From Selaginella moellendorffii (taxonomy: Eukaryota > Streptophyta > Lycopodiopsida > Selaginellales > Selaginellaceae): a stretch of 64,000 nt of DNA. Shown piece after piece: positions 19,298 to 29,478 of this stretch (positions are counted from its first letter, which is position 1; the number at the start of each line of letters is the position of its first letter). The position numbers and the translations under genes are program-made. The stretch is taken from assembly GCF_000143415.4 (NCBI RefSeq), contig NW_003314346.1, positions 594,913 to 658,912 on the forward strand, written 5' to 3'. Under the pieces are notes generated by a model that did not search any database, was not told where the DNA came from, and saw only the letters and a program-made list of their open reading frames with translations.

Positions 19298-20728
19298 CTA
19301 TACATCGAAGCAAATCTCCCGGAGCTTGGCCATATCTGGCTCAAACAGGCCGATGATCACGTCGATGCTTCCATCCCTGGTGTAGGAAGGCAGCATGATG
19401 CTAATCCCCTCGAATGGCACGTAAGGCCCGCCAGCAAACACCGGAGTTCCATAGCCAAAGTCGAGCTCGTAGATTGGAAGCTGCGCCCAGCTCGTCACGC
19501 TCAAGTTTGGGCTCAGCACCGTCTTGCCACTCCTCGCGATCTGGACGGGGTTCTTCTGCTGGAGCTCCACGAAGTCCATCTGGGAGCGGATGTACTCGTT
19601 GTCAAGCCGCTTGATGGAAGCCTGGATGAGATCCGTGGCGCAGGATGCTGGTTTCTCCAGGAGATCCTTCGCGGTGCTGTGGCTGCTGGCGTGGGAGATG
19701 ACGTTGCCGAAGTAGTCGTCGGGGATGGGAGGGACGAGCCTCTTTCGCCCGTTGGCCGCGATCAAAACTCGGGTTTGGACTTCACCATCGATGCCACGGG
19801 CGCGAGTGATGCACTTCCAGAGATGGCTCGTGAGGCTGACGAACGTAGAGGGTCCTCGGGCATCGCCTTCTTTCGTCGCCGACTGCTTGATCTTCTTGAG
19901 GAGATCGATGCTGAAGTGGAGCTTCTTTACCGAGAGTGGGGGATACTCGGGCTGAGCAGCGTCCGGCTTGGGTGGAGGACGCTTGTACTCTGGATGTTCG
20001 AACTTTGGCTGCGGTGGATCGTTGGCCATGAGGAAAGACCTGTCGTGCTTTGGAGGAACGATTGGAGTCTTCTTGACAATGCTGGCCCAGGCATTCATGA
20101 AAGCGCTGGCACCTTCTCCATCCGCGACTTGGTGCTTGCCTTGCCACTCCCACAGTGATTCCACCACAAGTGAATTTGGTTACCTGTAAAAAAGAAAACT
20201 CTCAAGACATCCTTTCGTGGAAACAAAGAAGCTTGCAAATGAAGGAACGAAAGCAATCAATGTAGCCAACCAAGAAGAAGGAAAGAAGACATCTAGCCAG
20301 AAACTAGACACCAAGAAAAACGAGAGAGAAGCTCATACCTGGATGAGGAGGAGCTCGGGAACACCTCTGTTAACAGGCACCAGATCCAGCATCAGTGGAC
20401 TGGGATTGAAAGGCATGACACTTTCAAGCTCGCCATCAATCTCTGCCTCGATGAAGACCACACCCTCATCGTTTAGATCAATCACAGCCCGCCCAGTCTC
20501 ATCCTTGCCGAGCCGCCCCGCCCATTCCCTGTAATCCGAGAGAACCTTGGCCAATCCCTCCTCGAGATCCGCCACTGGAGGAGCCGGAGCCTTGAACGCG
20601 TAGATAATCTCCACATGGACGCGAGGAACCACCAGATCCGAGCTGCTCAGTGGGATGAATGCCGGTAGCGACGCCGCCGCTGGAGCCGAGGGCTTGATGA
20701 TCCGGGCCTCGCCACGCGTTACCTTCAT
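19298..20728 (-). pseudogene. BAHD acyltransferase with one-base frameshift
   Basis: The minus-strand exons are 20728-20339 (130 codons) and 20183-19298, separated by a 155-bp intron, giving about 425 aa of BAHD protein. Family features are KxxE-type N-terminal strands, HQVADG (the HxxxD catalytic His) and DFGYG (a DFGWG variant) near the C-terminus. After the intron the correct frame reads VTKFTCGGITVGV. It reaches HQVADG only in a different frame, implying one extra base around 20134-20146. Family enzymes transfer acyl groups from CoA to alcohols or amines, as in hydroxycinnamoyl ester formation. As written the gene is broken; a sequencing error at this one base would restore it. Confidence 0.85.
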
Positions 20729-21004
20729 CCTGTGCAGCTCGATCGATCTGGCTATGGCGCACTACTGGATTGTATCGATCAAACCCTTCCCACGAGAATC
20801 GTGCCGAGCGCGACCTAAATCCCTGGCGAGGAAGAAGTGGATTTCATTGCTGGAATTTATAAAGGTGCATTGACCGGTTGGCTGATAAGTAGGTGTGCTG
20901 ACCATTGTTGACCAAACAACGTTCAAAAGTATGACGTGGAATGCCATGCTGGCAGTCAACTAATCTTGACTCTTGGAACACCATGTATTTTAGGGTTCTT
21001 TTCC
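20729..21004. promoter_or_regulatory. Shared divergent promoter region
   Basis: This is the gap between the start of the minus-strand acyltransferase (20728) and the plus-strand CPBP protease (21005). A TTTATAAA-like element at about 20857-20864 could serve the minus strand. No TATA box is obvious for the plus strand. TTGACC/TTGACT cores occur near 20871, 20908 and 20963. Confidence 0.4.
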
Positions 21005-21802
21005 ATGGCCGCGGCGCTGCTGCGCTGCCTCCCGCACGCTCTAGCAATGCTCGCTTCCAATTTCATCCACTATCGATCGCTGTGGGCGGCGCAAGAGGCG
21101 GCGGCGAGGCGCGTCCACGCTCGCAAGCGCCTGCTCGTGGATGCCTACAAGCAAGAACACGTCCCTCTCACATTCGATCTCATGGGAAGCCCAGAGATGC
21201 GACGAGCCAGGTACACAATCAAGCTCCTCCGCTACCTCATCACGCTCGCGCACATCATCGCCTTCTATCCTCTCATCGACGAGCTTCACTTGGAGCAATT
21301 CACGGTCGCCTGGGCAGTGCTTGCCCAGGCAGTGATCGCTGGATTGTTGGCGGGGCTCGTGACCATCTACCTGGACGAGAATCGGCACCAGGAGATGAGA
21401 ACCGCCTGGAATCCTGCCCAGGATTTTGGCTCCAAGAAAGTGGGAGCTGCGTGGGATTGTCTGCGAGTAGCTGGCGGCTGCCTCGCGGTCCCGATCGAAG
21501 AGGAGCTCTTTTATCACTCTTGGCTCTACCGATTCATGCTCGCCAAGCTCTCGCCCGACCGATCGCGGGGCTTTGAGGCGGTGGGGCTGAGGACTTGGAA
21601 CTGGCTGCTGTGTGTAGCGAGCAATGGATTCTTCGCAGTCCACAACGGGATGGAATGGCGGAGTTGCTTGCTCGCTGGCTGCCTGTTCCAGTGGATCATC
21701 GCTTACCGGGGCCAATTCCTCGATGGTCTCATTGCGCATGTTGTTTGCAACATCACCATCAGCTGCTGGGTGCTCGTCTCTGGCCAGCGCCACTTCTGGT
21801 AG
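21005..21802 (+). CDS. CPBP (CAAX-type) intramembrane protease-like protein
   Basis: An intronless 265-aa protein from the ATG at 21005. It has about six hydrophobic segments. Motif 1 is VPIEEELFYHSWLYR, with the paired Glu of the CPBP family but His where EExxxR usually has Arg. Motif 2 is FFAVHNGMEW, with the family's FxxxH. Motif 3 is LIAHVVCN (HxxxN). This arrangement resembles the CAAX protease-related proteins first seen beside bacterial exosortases. CPBP proteins are glutamate-type membrane proteases or protease homologs. The substrate is unknown. A plastid or ER membrane location is possible but not shown. Confidence 0.75.
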   Translation: MAAALLRCLPHALAMLASNFIHYRSLWAAQEAAARRVHARKRLLVDAYKQEHVPLTFDLMGSPEMRRARYTIKLLRYLITLAHIIAFYPLIDELHLEQFTVAWAVLAQAVIAGLLAGLVTIYLDENRHQEMRTAWNPAQDFGSKKVGAAWDCLRVAGGCLAVPIEEELFYHSWLYRFMLAKLSPDRSRGFEAVGLRTWNWLLCVASNGFFAVHNGMEWRSCLLAGCLFQWIIAYRGQFLDGLIAHVVCNITISCWVLVSGQRHFW

Positions 21803-22214
21803 TAGCCAATCTAAGATCGACCAAGATATCATTCATCGATCCATATAACATCAAGCTCCAAGAACATCGATCGATCTATAAGTATTATCGCTCCAGATAT
21901 ATCATCAAGCTCCAGGAACAAAAGTAAGCTGACTTTTTTTTTTATATATATCGTTCTGAGGTTTTTGTCTCACCAGATCTGGATTGACTGAAGCAGATTC
22001 GAGCACCAAGGGCTTCTCGCAAAGTTTTAAAGCAATGCGTTTGAAAGGCATTTGCTGCAAACACGAGATCCTTGCATGTAACTTATTGATCTTAAGCTGA
22101 TAGCTGATTTTGGAACCTCGGCTTTAAAGGATCTCGAGAGTATCACTGAAAGACACTACTTTATAGCCCCCACCGCCTTTAGAGTAAGTAGTAGCTTATG
22201 ATCCAGCATATACA
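21803..22214. other. No gene seen
   Basis: A repetitive ATCATCAAGCTCCAGGAACA-like pair lies near 21848-21920, and a low-complexity T/AT run near 21936-21950. There is no coding potential. Confidence 0.5.
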
Positions 22215-22850
22215 TCAAGCTCGAAGAACCTCAGCATGCAAGGTTCTGAGCACCACGGGATCGTCTGAAAGGCACGCTGAGCTTGAAAACCTCCACCAAG
22301 CTGATCGTTGGGAACTTGGATCACCGTCACAACCTTGAAATTTCTTCAGGTAGCTCACAGCTTGGAAGAAATACTTCTCATCACTTGCTGCGTTTTTCAG
22401 CTGGAGCGCCTCCCATGTTCGTATCTCCACAACGTTGGGCTGGTAGATCCGGTAAGAGTGCACAACCGAGCTGAGCTCGTACAATCCAGAGATGCCGACC
22501 TCTCTCTGCCCCCACTGCGCACGCTCACTCCAATCGATGACTAAGGCGTGGCAATAGGCTTTGGTTGCCAACGATGGCGATCCCATTGATCGTCCACTGG
22601 ATCTTATACCTCGGCGTCCAATCCCCCTCACATGGTTCTACATAGAGCCGACCAAGTACATTTAAGGACACAGCATTGGCGCCAGGGCGTTCCATCTGTG
22701 CATCGAAGATGCTCACCGATTTCTGGCAGCTCCATCCCCCGAGAAGATAGAGCTTGCTGCCGAGAGCTCTGCAGTGCCGTGGATGTGGGTGGAGGAGGAA
22801 GAATCATTCCACGCTTTCATGGAGGGGTGTGACTGGAGTGAGGGAGGTTG
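22215..22850 (-). pseudogene. F-box/kelch gene fragment
   Basis: The minus strand reads SCQKSVSIFDAQMERPGAN near 22735-22680, matching the kelch blade at 17110 on the other strand. A stretch (IYQPNVVEIRTWEALQLKN) follows. It ends in the tail SACLSDDPVVLRTLHAEVLR at about 22275-22216, shared with the 17.7-kb fragment. Frames change twice, so it is a remnant. Confidence 0.6.
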
Positions 22851-22990
22851 ACCGATCTGCTGTCCGATTGGGTGTCTCGACTTGTGAGTCCTTCACGCTC
22901 GCGCATTTGGTCACTGATATATGATGGTCTTTCGACCAGTAAACTAAGAAAAATTTGATTAGGTATTATTGAAATGCAAGAACAAACTGG

Positions 22991-23644
22991 CTAAGTTTGC
23001 TTGATGAGGTCCCTGAGCTGCTGAATCAGCTTGGGATTGATCTGGAACGCCCTCTCGATGACAGCGTCATAAATAGGAGGATTTGATGCAAACACGGCTT
23101 TGGCTACCTGGGTGACACCCGGATTCTGGGAGTTGAATCCCGCAAGAGCAACAGCCGGTGTCTTCCCAACGTTGAGCTGGAAGTGAATGAGACCACGCGG
23201 AAACACAAAGAGATCCCCTGGATGCAAAGTTTGAGCGAAGAGTGTGTTGTTGGTGGTGCTCACGAATCCAACATAGAGAGTTCCTTGCTGGAGGAAGAGG
23301 AGCTCGGTTCCTCGGGGGTGGACGTGAGGGGGATTGACGCCGTATGGAGCATAATCAATCCTCGCAAAAGAGACGCCAAGAGTGTTGATTCCCGGGAATA
23401 CGCCAACATTTGCATTGGTGACTATGGATCCGAGCTTGTTGTTGGTGTTCCCGGGGTTGCGGAGTCCCTCGAACATGAAATCACTGGCTAGAGTTGCTGC
23501 AGCAGGCTTGCAAGTGAATCCATTGACGATGGTGTTGAATTTTTTGTCGCGGACACAGAAATCCTGGAGGGCATCTTCATCTGATCCATGGACGAAAGCA
23601 ATGGCACAAATGGCAACTAAACAAATGGCTAACTTGTAAGACAT
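22991..23644 (-). CDS. Germin-like protein 2
   Basis: 217 aa, intronless, with the same cupin and signal features as copy 1. It differs mainly near residue 34 (DKKFNTIVNG in place of DGNSNTIVNG), at MFEGLRNPG for MFQGLRNPG, and with Ile for Val in FARIDYAPYG. The Mn-binding motifs are intact, so it should encode a functional secreted protein. The ATG is at 23644, with TATA 85 bp upstream. Confidence 0.93.
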   Translation of the reverse strand: MSYKLAICLVAICAIAFVHGSDEDALQDFCVRDKKFNTIVNGFTCKPAAATLASDFMFEGLRNPGNTNNKLGSIVTNANVGVFPGINTLGVSFARIDYAPYGVNPPHVHPRGTELLFLQQGTLYVGFVSTTNNTLFAQTLHPGDLFVFPRGLIHFQLNVGKTPAVALAGFNSQNPGVTQVAKAVFASNPPIYDAVIERAFQINPKLIQQLRDLIKQT

Positions 23645-23790
23645 GTTGTATCTTCACACAGATTTTGTGTTGTGATGCTACTTAATTGATGAAGAATTGA
23701 GTGAGGAGAAATATGGAGGTCGCTGGAGTTTATATAGTACTCCAGATCTGACTTGGTCATTTTACTGGAACAGAGAACACGTTAATCAGA
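23645..23790 (-). promoter_or_regulatory. Promoter of germin-like gene 2
   Basis: The TATA box (TATATAAA on the minus strand) is at 23736-23729. The TGACCAAGTCA element is at 23759-23749, and the ACGTTAATC-type module lies farther up near 23781. Spacing to the ATG matches genes 1 and 3. Confidence 0.7.
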
Positions 23791-24439
23791 CTTGATCAGA
23801 TGTTACATTCTATTTATCTTCCGAGAAAAGAACCAAGAACTGTTCCTTGAAACGTTGTAAGGATTGGTTTGGTCATACACACGCTGTCCATTTGATAGCT
23901 GTGGGGCTCAACAAGTTGAACAACAAGTCACAGCCGTGAGAGTTTTTGATTCGTCCTAAATAGGGAAATGGTAGCGCCATGTGTCACTCAAGGACTTTCC
24001 GCCGGCTCCGGATCAGGTGAGTGATCAAGCCTCTATTGTTTCTGTGATCTTTTTCCTGCAGGAGTGTTACGATGTTCCCCAGGAATTATAAAGGAGGCCC
24101 GAGCTTAGCTTGTGACTCACTGTGTGGATTTTGCTCTGTTTAATTCAAGCACGCTGATCAATGGGCCTGCAAAGTGGGAAGAAAAAGAAGAACAGTGTCC
24201 AGCATACACGCTCACGATTAAGATAAGGACGAGGAGAGCGGAAAATGCGTACAGGAAATCCAACATCTCTCTCGAGACTGGGATGAGGACTAAACTCGAA
24301 TTGATCAATGGACAGACCGAGATCAAGCATCCATTTTCTCAGCATGATATTCGGCTGCACAGGTGTACGGAAAAATCTGTACTGTGCTGCATCGTTTCTT
24401 CCGGCGAGTCGAGTGTCCCATGGCCAAACGGTGTTGCTC

Positions 24440-24597
24440 AGGCATGGAAACAAAGGTGGTGGCGGTTTAAGCTCAGCGTGCCTTTCAGCGATGATCTCAG
24501 AACCCGGTTATTCGAGCTTGATGTATATGGGAAGAGCACCATGGGACATCAGGTAGCGGGGTTAACTGGGAAAAGTACTCGCTTGAAGGCCAGATAA
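24440..24597 (+). pseudogene. Kelch-gene tail fragment, copy A
   Basis: The plus strand reads WWRFKLSVPFSDDLRTRLFE followed by LDVYGKST, related to the kelch tail near 17650-17740 (WWRISSSACLSGTMLRSRFF, ELDVYYL). No upstream kelch repeats are present. The fragment recurs 4.88 kb to the right. Confidence 0.5.
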
Positions 24598-24919
24598 TTA
24601 GAGTCTATTGTCAGCGATTTGTAAGCTTCTTGCAGAAGACCACAATAAGTGGACGGCTGGAATGCCTGATCTTCTGCTGTGGAAGGAGCAGCTGGCCGAA
24701 GTCAAGGGTCCAGGGTCGCTGGTTTCTTATTCTCTCGGACGCTAATTTTCCAGTGGAACTTTGCAAGGTCTCACATGTGGTGTCACTTGTGGACATTAAC
24801 TTCTTTTGATTGAATCTTTCTCTATACTTCGGCGAGACGCACGCGCAGAGGTATTTAGAACACGTCTTTGACTTGTATGTGAATTATTTCCTTCAGGCTT
24901 TGACTTCTGAGGTCAAGAC

Positions 24920-25276
24920 ATGACAACGAGAAGCTTCTACAGAAGGCCCTTTTGCAACACCAACCAAGAATCGAACCACGTCCGCTTCAAGCTCCTGGTT
25001 TGCATGAGTTACCTTTCCAAGATGCTTTTAGACAGGGATAGTGATAGAGACGAGGAGAAGGTTGCAACCCCGCGGCAGAGCAGATACCAGCCTTACATTT
25101 ATGACTTCAATTCCATCATAACAGGCTGCGTCCAGTCTCCGGACAGTGATCAAGAACAGCCCGACCAGGAAGTATTTAGCGTGCTCAGCGAGTGCGCCAG
25201 AGAGAGCAGTGGCCACCACAGGCTTACTTTATGGGCCATGACTTCCACACTTCTCGGTCATGCAGCCGGGCCTTGA
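24920..25276 (+). CDS. Hypothetical protein, copy A
   Basis: A 118-aa ATG frame (MTTRSFYRRPFCNTNQES...). It has acidic and basic stretches and no recognisable domain. An identical frame lies at 29801-30157 in the duplicate, so its conservation reflects recent duplication, not selection. It may be a gene fragment. Confidence 0.3.
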   Translation: MTTRSFYRRPFCNTNQESNHVRFKLLVCMSYLSKMLLDRDSDRDEEKVATPRQSRYQPYIYDFNSIITGCVQSPDSDQEQPDQEVFSVLSECARESSGHHRLTLWAMTSTLLGHAAGP

Positions 25277-25723
25277 ACTCGCCAACGGTCGAGCCTTCGG
25301 GAAACTCAAGAACCACCGCGTCCTGCTCTCGACCATTTCCAGCTCCGAGTCGATGCAGTGCGCGACCGCATCGTTCAAACAAAGCCATCGACCAGCAAGC
25401 ACAATCTAAGAAAGGAATGGGAGCTCTAAACCTCCCTCTCGTAAAATATTTTGTTGTACGAGTCCATGAACAACTGCTGCTCCTTGAGATGTTCTTCTAG
25501 AGGCATGACTATAACTTTCAATACTATAATTAATGGCTGTTATAACTAAACACGGTATGCTACAAAACATAAAAGCTATGGCTGATAAGTTTATGAGAAC
25601 TTGGATCAATTACGCTGGTTTTATATCAAAGTCGTTAGTGCCACCCGTGAACATATTGACTACGAATGCCATGAACTCCCTAAGAAGTTTCTTACTTATT
25701 TCGAAATATTATGGATCTTTAGT

Positions 25724-26520
25724 TTAAGCACAACCAAGGTTTTCACCTGGTGAAACACCCAACTGTGAGCAGAAGTCCCTGTAATAAGTGATACGGCTTT
25801 GTGCTGGTTCTGTCTCACTGCCCCTGCCACACTCTAGCGCTCCATTGATGGCTCGAATTGTAGCTCCAAATCCTTGATTCTGTGTTATTGCGGTGTGGCA
25901 ATTCGAGTTTTGCATCCAAAACCACACTGATGACCTCCATGCAAGTAAGCCATTCTGAGCAACTTGGTCTGGGTTCTGGAGGAGGTTCATATTGAAAGCC
26001 CTTCCCGCGGCATCATAGTTGTAATTCCTGCAGATGAAATGTTGGATTTGTACTGCATACGTTTTTCATTTCTAACTTACCAAGTGAGCTGCAGAGGACC
26101 TCTTCCATAGTAAGCCATAGTGCCTGCCGGACATGAAACTCCACCGCTAGTGTCACAATAGACGTTGTTTTGGTTGATCTCTCGAATGAATTGCAGTGCT
26201 ACAATCAAGTAGAAAAACTTCAAGACATTAGTGAGAAATGGATTTTTCTATGTAAAATTACTTCCAGTCTCGTGCTTCACATGTGCAAAGTACGCAGCCA
26301 GTTCCCTCCTTTGAACATCAAGACTCCCTGTGCTTCCAAAAGCAGGAAAGCCATTTGCTGCAGCAATGAAATCACTATAGGTATAGAAAGGATTGGCAAC
26401 GTTGGATGGGAAGAACTGCCTAAACACAGACTCAGTTACGATGCTAGATGGGTTTGCTAGTGTGGGGGAGGGAGATCCAATGCAAAGTATAAAAGATACG
26501 ATGATTGCTGCAAATGCCAT
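25724..26520 (-). CDS. GH19 chitinase, copy A
   Basis: The minus-strand exons are 26520-26262, 26198-26081 and 26027-25724, with introns of 63 and 53 bp and consistent phase. The product is 226 aa. A signal peptide (MAFAAIIVSFILCIG...) leads directly into the catalytic domain with no chitin-binding hevein module. HVKHETGS carries the catalytic Glu. YYGRGPLQLTW and INGALECG are GH19 signatures. The enzyme cleaves chitin in the apoplast or vacuole and is usually defence related. The gene is intact and nearly identical to copy B. Confidence 0.92.
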
Positions 26521-26599
26521 GGGTGCTAAAGTTTATGAGAACTTGAATGAATTTGGGTTGGTTTTATACTCTTGAAGCCACCCGTGAACATATTGACTG

Positions 26600-27070
26600 A
26601 AATGCCGTGTTGATGGAAACTTCCTAAGATGGAAGGTGTCTTTTATTGACTTTTCAAAATACTTTTGATTGAGGTTATGATCTTCGGTTTAAAGGTATAA
26701 TATCCACAATACGTTTTTATATCTAGAAATAAAATACCAATTTACACAGTTATCAATCTTAGTAAATAGAAATTAAATTGTATTTTAATTAAAAAATTTG
26801 GAAAAAGAATTTTCTTGCATGATTTTTAGCTAGAATAAGCTTGGACATTCTAAGATATTTTATCATCTAATGGTTGTTAGTTATTTATATTAATATTATA
26901 TTTATAGTTTATAAATATATTATGATATCTTTATATTTACTAAGAAAGTATATTCATCACTATTGGCAATGACATAAATCGAAATTTAAACTCAAGACCT
27001 ACTATATACATATATGGGATTATTATGAATTTATACTAAAATTAAGTTTCTAGATTAGGGGCTAAACCCC
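26600..27070. other. AT-rich flank; empty target site of the Ty3 element
   Basis: No gene. Near 26900-26910 the run AATATT is uninterrupted. In copy B the same run is split by the Ty3 element at 31784-43395, so copy A preserves the pre-insertion sequence. Confidence 0.85.
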
Positions 27071-27074
27071 TTAT

Positions 27075-27496
27075 TCGACTACTTCGGCAACGTCATCTCC
27101 CACGCCAGCAGCCACAGCACCGCGAAGGATCTCCTGGAGAAACCAGCATCCTACGCCACGGATCTCATCCAGGCTTCCATCAAGCGGCTTGACAACGAGT
27201 ACATCCGCTCCCAGATGGACTTCGTGGAGCTCCAGCAGAAGAACCCCGTCCAGATCGCGAGGAGTGGCAAGACGGTGCTGAGCCCAAACTTGAGCGTGAC
27301 GAGCTGGGCGCAGCTTCCAATCTACGAGCTCGACTTTGGCTATGGAACTCCGGTGTTTGCTGGCGGGCCTTACGTGCCATTCGAGGGGATTAGCATCATG
27401 CTGCCTTCCTACACCAGGGATGGAAGCATCGACGTGATCATCGGCCTGTTTGAGCCAGATATGGCCAAGTTCCGGGAGATTTGCTTCGATGTATAG
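27075..27496 (+). pseudogene. BAHD acyltransferase 3' fragment
   Basis: About 140 C-terminal codons (DYFGNVISHA to REICFDV, stop at 27494) are nearly identical to the minus-strand acyltransferase at 19298-19720 but inverted. The substitution K(F/L)REICFDV is one of very few differences. The 5' break falls at the codons for PIPDDYFGN, next to the end of duplication copy A. It lacks HxxxD and a promoter, so it is not functional. Confidence 0.92.
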
Positions 27497-27880
27497 CAAA
27501 TGGAATCCATCGCAAGTCCTTGACCGGAGCTGGAGTGAATCGATTCGCTCTTATCTAGAGAAGCTTTCATGAGTTCCAGAATGGAGTGAGAATCTATACT
27601 GGAGTTTATATGGTGAGAGCACACTTCCTAAGAATCAAGATTGAACGAGGATAAACACGTTAATTTCACTGGCTTGATCAAAACCATAGTGTGGATTGTT
27701 TCAGTTTGTACGGGTCGTGGTCAAGCCATTATCGGAGACTAAGGAACCAACAAGCCTTTACACTGACCATTTTATCGTGATATTGTCGTAATATTCGCAG
27801 TGTGACAAGTTGTTTGGTAAGCCAGGCAAAATTTGACTATTATAGAAATTTATGAAAGAATTAATGCAAGAACAAGCTGA

Positions 27881-28534
27881 TTAAGTTTGCTTGATGAGGT
27901 CCCTGAGCTGCTGGATGAGCTTGGGATTGATCTGGAACGCCCTCTCGATGACAGCGTCATAAATGGGAGGATTGGATGCAAACACTGCTTTGGTTACCTG
28001 GGTGACACCCGGATTCTGGGAGTTGAATCCCGCAAGAGCAACAGCCGGTGTCTTCCCAACGTTGAGCTGGAAGTGAATGAGACCACGCGGAAACACAAAG
28101 AGATCCCCTGGATGCAAAGTTTGAGCGAAGAGTGTGTTGTTGGTGGTGCTCACGAATCCAACATAGAGAGTTCCTTGCTGGAGGAAGAGGAGCTCGGTTC
28201 CTCGGGGGTGGACGTGAGGGGGATTGACGCCGTATGGAGCATAATCAATCCTCGCAAAAGAGACGCCAAGAGTGTTGATTCCCGGGAATACGCCAACATT
28301 TGCATTGGTGACTATGGATCCGAGCTTGTTGTTGGTGTTCCCGGGGTTCCTGAGTCCCTGGAACATGAAATCACTGGCTAGAGTTGCCGCTGCAGGCTTG
28401 CAAGTGAATCCATTGACGATGGTGTTGCTCTTTCCGTCGCGGACACAGAAATCCTGGAGGGCATCTTCATCTGATCCATGGACGAAAGCAATGGCACAAA
28501 TGGCAACTAGACAAATGGCTAACTTGTAAGACAT
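27881..28534 (-). CDS. Germin-like protein 3
   Basis: 217 aa, intronless. It shares MFQGLRNPG with copy 1 but FARIDY with copy 2, has DGKSNTIVNG near residue 34, and carries TQVTKAV where both others have TQVAKAV. The cupin motifs and signal peptide are intact. The mosaic of copy 1-like and copy 2-like residues suggests gene conversion or duplication breakpoints within the gene. Confidence 0.93.
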   Translation of the reverse strand: MSYKLAICLVAICAIAFVHGSDEDALQDFCVRDGKSNTIVNGFTCKPAAATLASDFMFQGLRNPGNTNNKLGSIVTNANVGVFPGINTLGVSFARIDYAPYGVNPPHVHPRGTELLFLQQGTLYVGFVSTTNNTLFAQTLHPGDLFVFPRGLIHFQLNVGKTPAVALAGFNSQNPGVTQVTKAVFASNPPIYDAVIERAFQINPKLIQQLRDLIKQT

Positions 28535-28700
28535 CTTGTATCTTCACACAGATTTTTTGTTGTGATGCTACTGAATTGATAAAGAATGGAGTGGGGAGAA
28601 GTGTGGAGGTCGCTGGAGTTTATATAGTACTCCAGATCTGACTTGGTCATTTTACTGGAACAGAGAACACGTTAATCAGACTTGATCAGATGTTACATTC
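28535..28700 (-). promoter_or_regulatory. Promoter of germin-like gene 3
   Basis: The TATA box is at 28626-28619 and TGACCAAGTCA at 28649-28639 on the minus strand, spaced as in gene 2. An insertion of about 15 bp relative to copy A (GAAGTGGACCAA repeat) lies near 28730. Confidence 0.7.
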
Positions 28701-29262
28701 TATTTATCTTCCGAGGAAAGAACCAAGAAGAAGTGGACCAAGAACTGTTCCTTGAAAACGTTGTAAGGATTGGTTTGGTCATGCACACGCTGTCCATTTG
28801 ATAGCTGTGGGGCTCAACAAGTTGAACAACAAGTCACAGCCGTGAGAGTTTTTGATTCGTCCTAAATAGGGAAATGGTAGCGCCATGTGTCACTCAAGGA
28901 CTTTCCGCCGGCTCCGGATCAGGTGAGTGATCAAGCCTCTATTGTTTCTGTGATCTTTTTCCTGCAGGAGTGTTACGATGTTCCCCAGGAATTATAAAGG
29001 AGGCCCGAGCTTAGCTTGTGACTCACTGTGTGGATTTTGCTCTGTTTTGATTCAAGCACGCTGATCAATGGTGCCTGCAAAGTGGGAAGAAAAAGAAGAA
29101 CAGTGTCCAGCATACACTAAGATAAGGACGAGGAGAGCGGAAAATGCGTACAGGAAATCCAACATCTCCTCTCGAGACTGGGATGAGGACTAAACTCGAA
29201 TTGATCAATGGACAGACCGAGATCAAGCATCCATTTTCTCAGCACGATATTCGGCTGCACAG

Positions 29263-29478
29263 GTGTACGGAAAAATCTGTACCGGCGAGTCGAGTGTAAA
29301 TGCGCCGGACGGTGTTGCTCAGGCATGGAAACAAAGGTGGTGGCGGTTTAAGCTCAGCGTGCCTTTCAGCGATGATCTCAGAACCCGGTTATTCGAGCTT
29401 GATGTATATGGGAAGAGCACCATGGGACATCAGGTAGCGGGGTTAACTGGGAAAAGTACTCGCTTGAAGGCCAGATAA
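29263..29478 (+). pseudogene. Kelch-gene tail fragment, copy B
   Basis: The duplicate of the 24.4-kb fragment. It has lost about 30 bp near 29282 compared with copy A, which changes the upstream frame. Confidence 0.5.

Larger units (their letters stand above)
22976..27065. repeat. Direct duplication, copy A (germin to chitinase)
   Basis: This block recurs as copy B at about 27865-31783 and 43396-43570, with an offset of 4890 bp at the germin gene and exactly 4881 bp across the chitinase. Identity in the chitinase half is near total (a few substitutions and one local change near 26703). Small indels occur near 23840-24430. Copy B is interrupted by a retrotransposon. Confidence 0.92.

Noticed and set aside
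24117-24453. Minus-strand frames opposite the kelch tail near 24.1-24.5 kb
   Set aside because: They have no domain and are disrupted in the duplicate by small indels.
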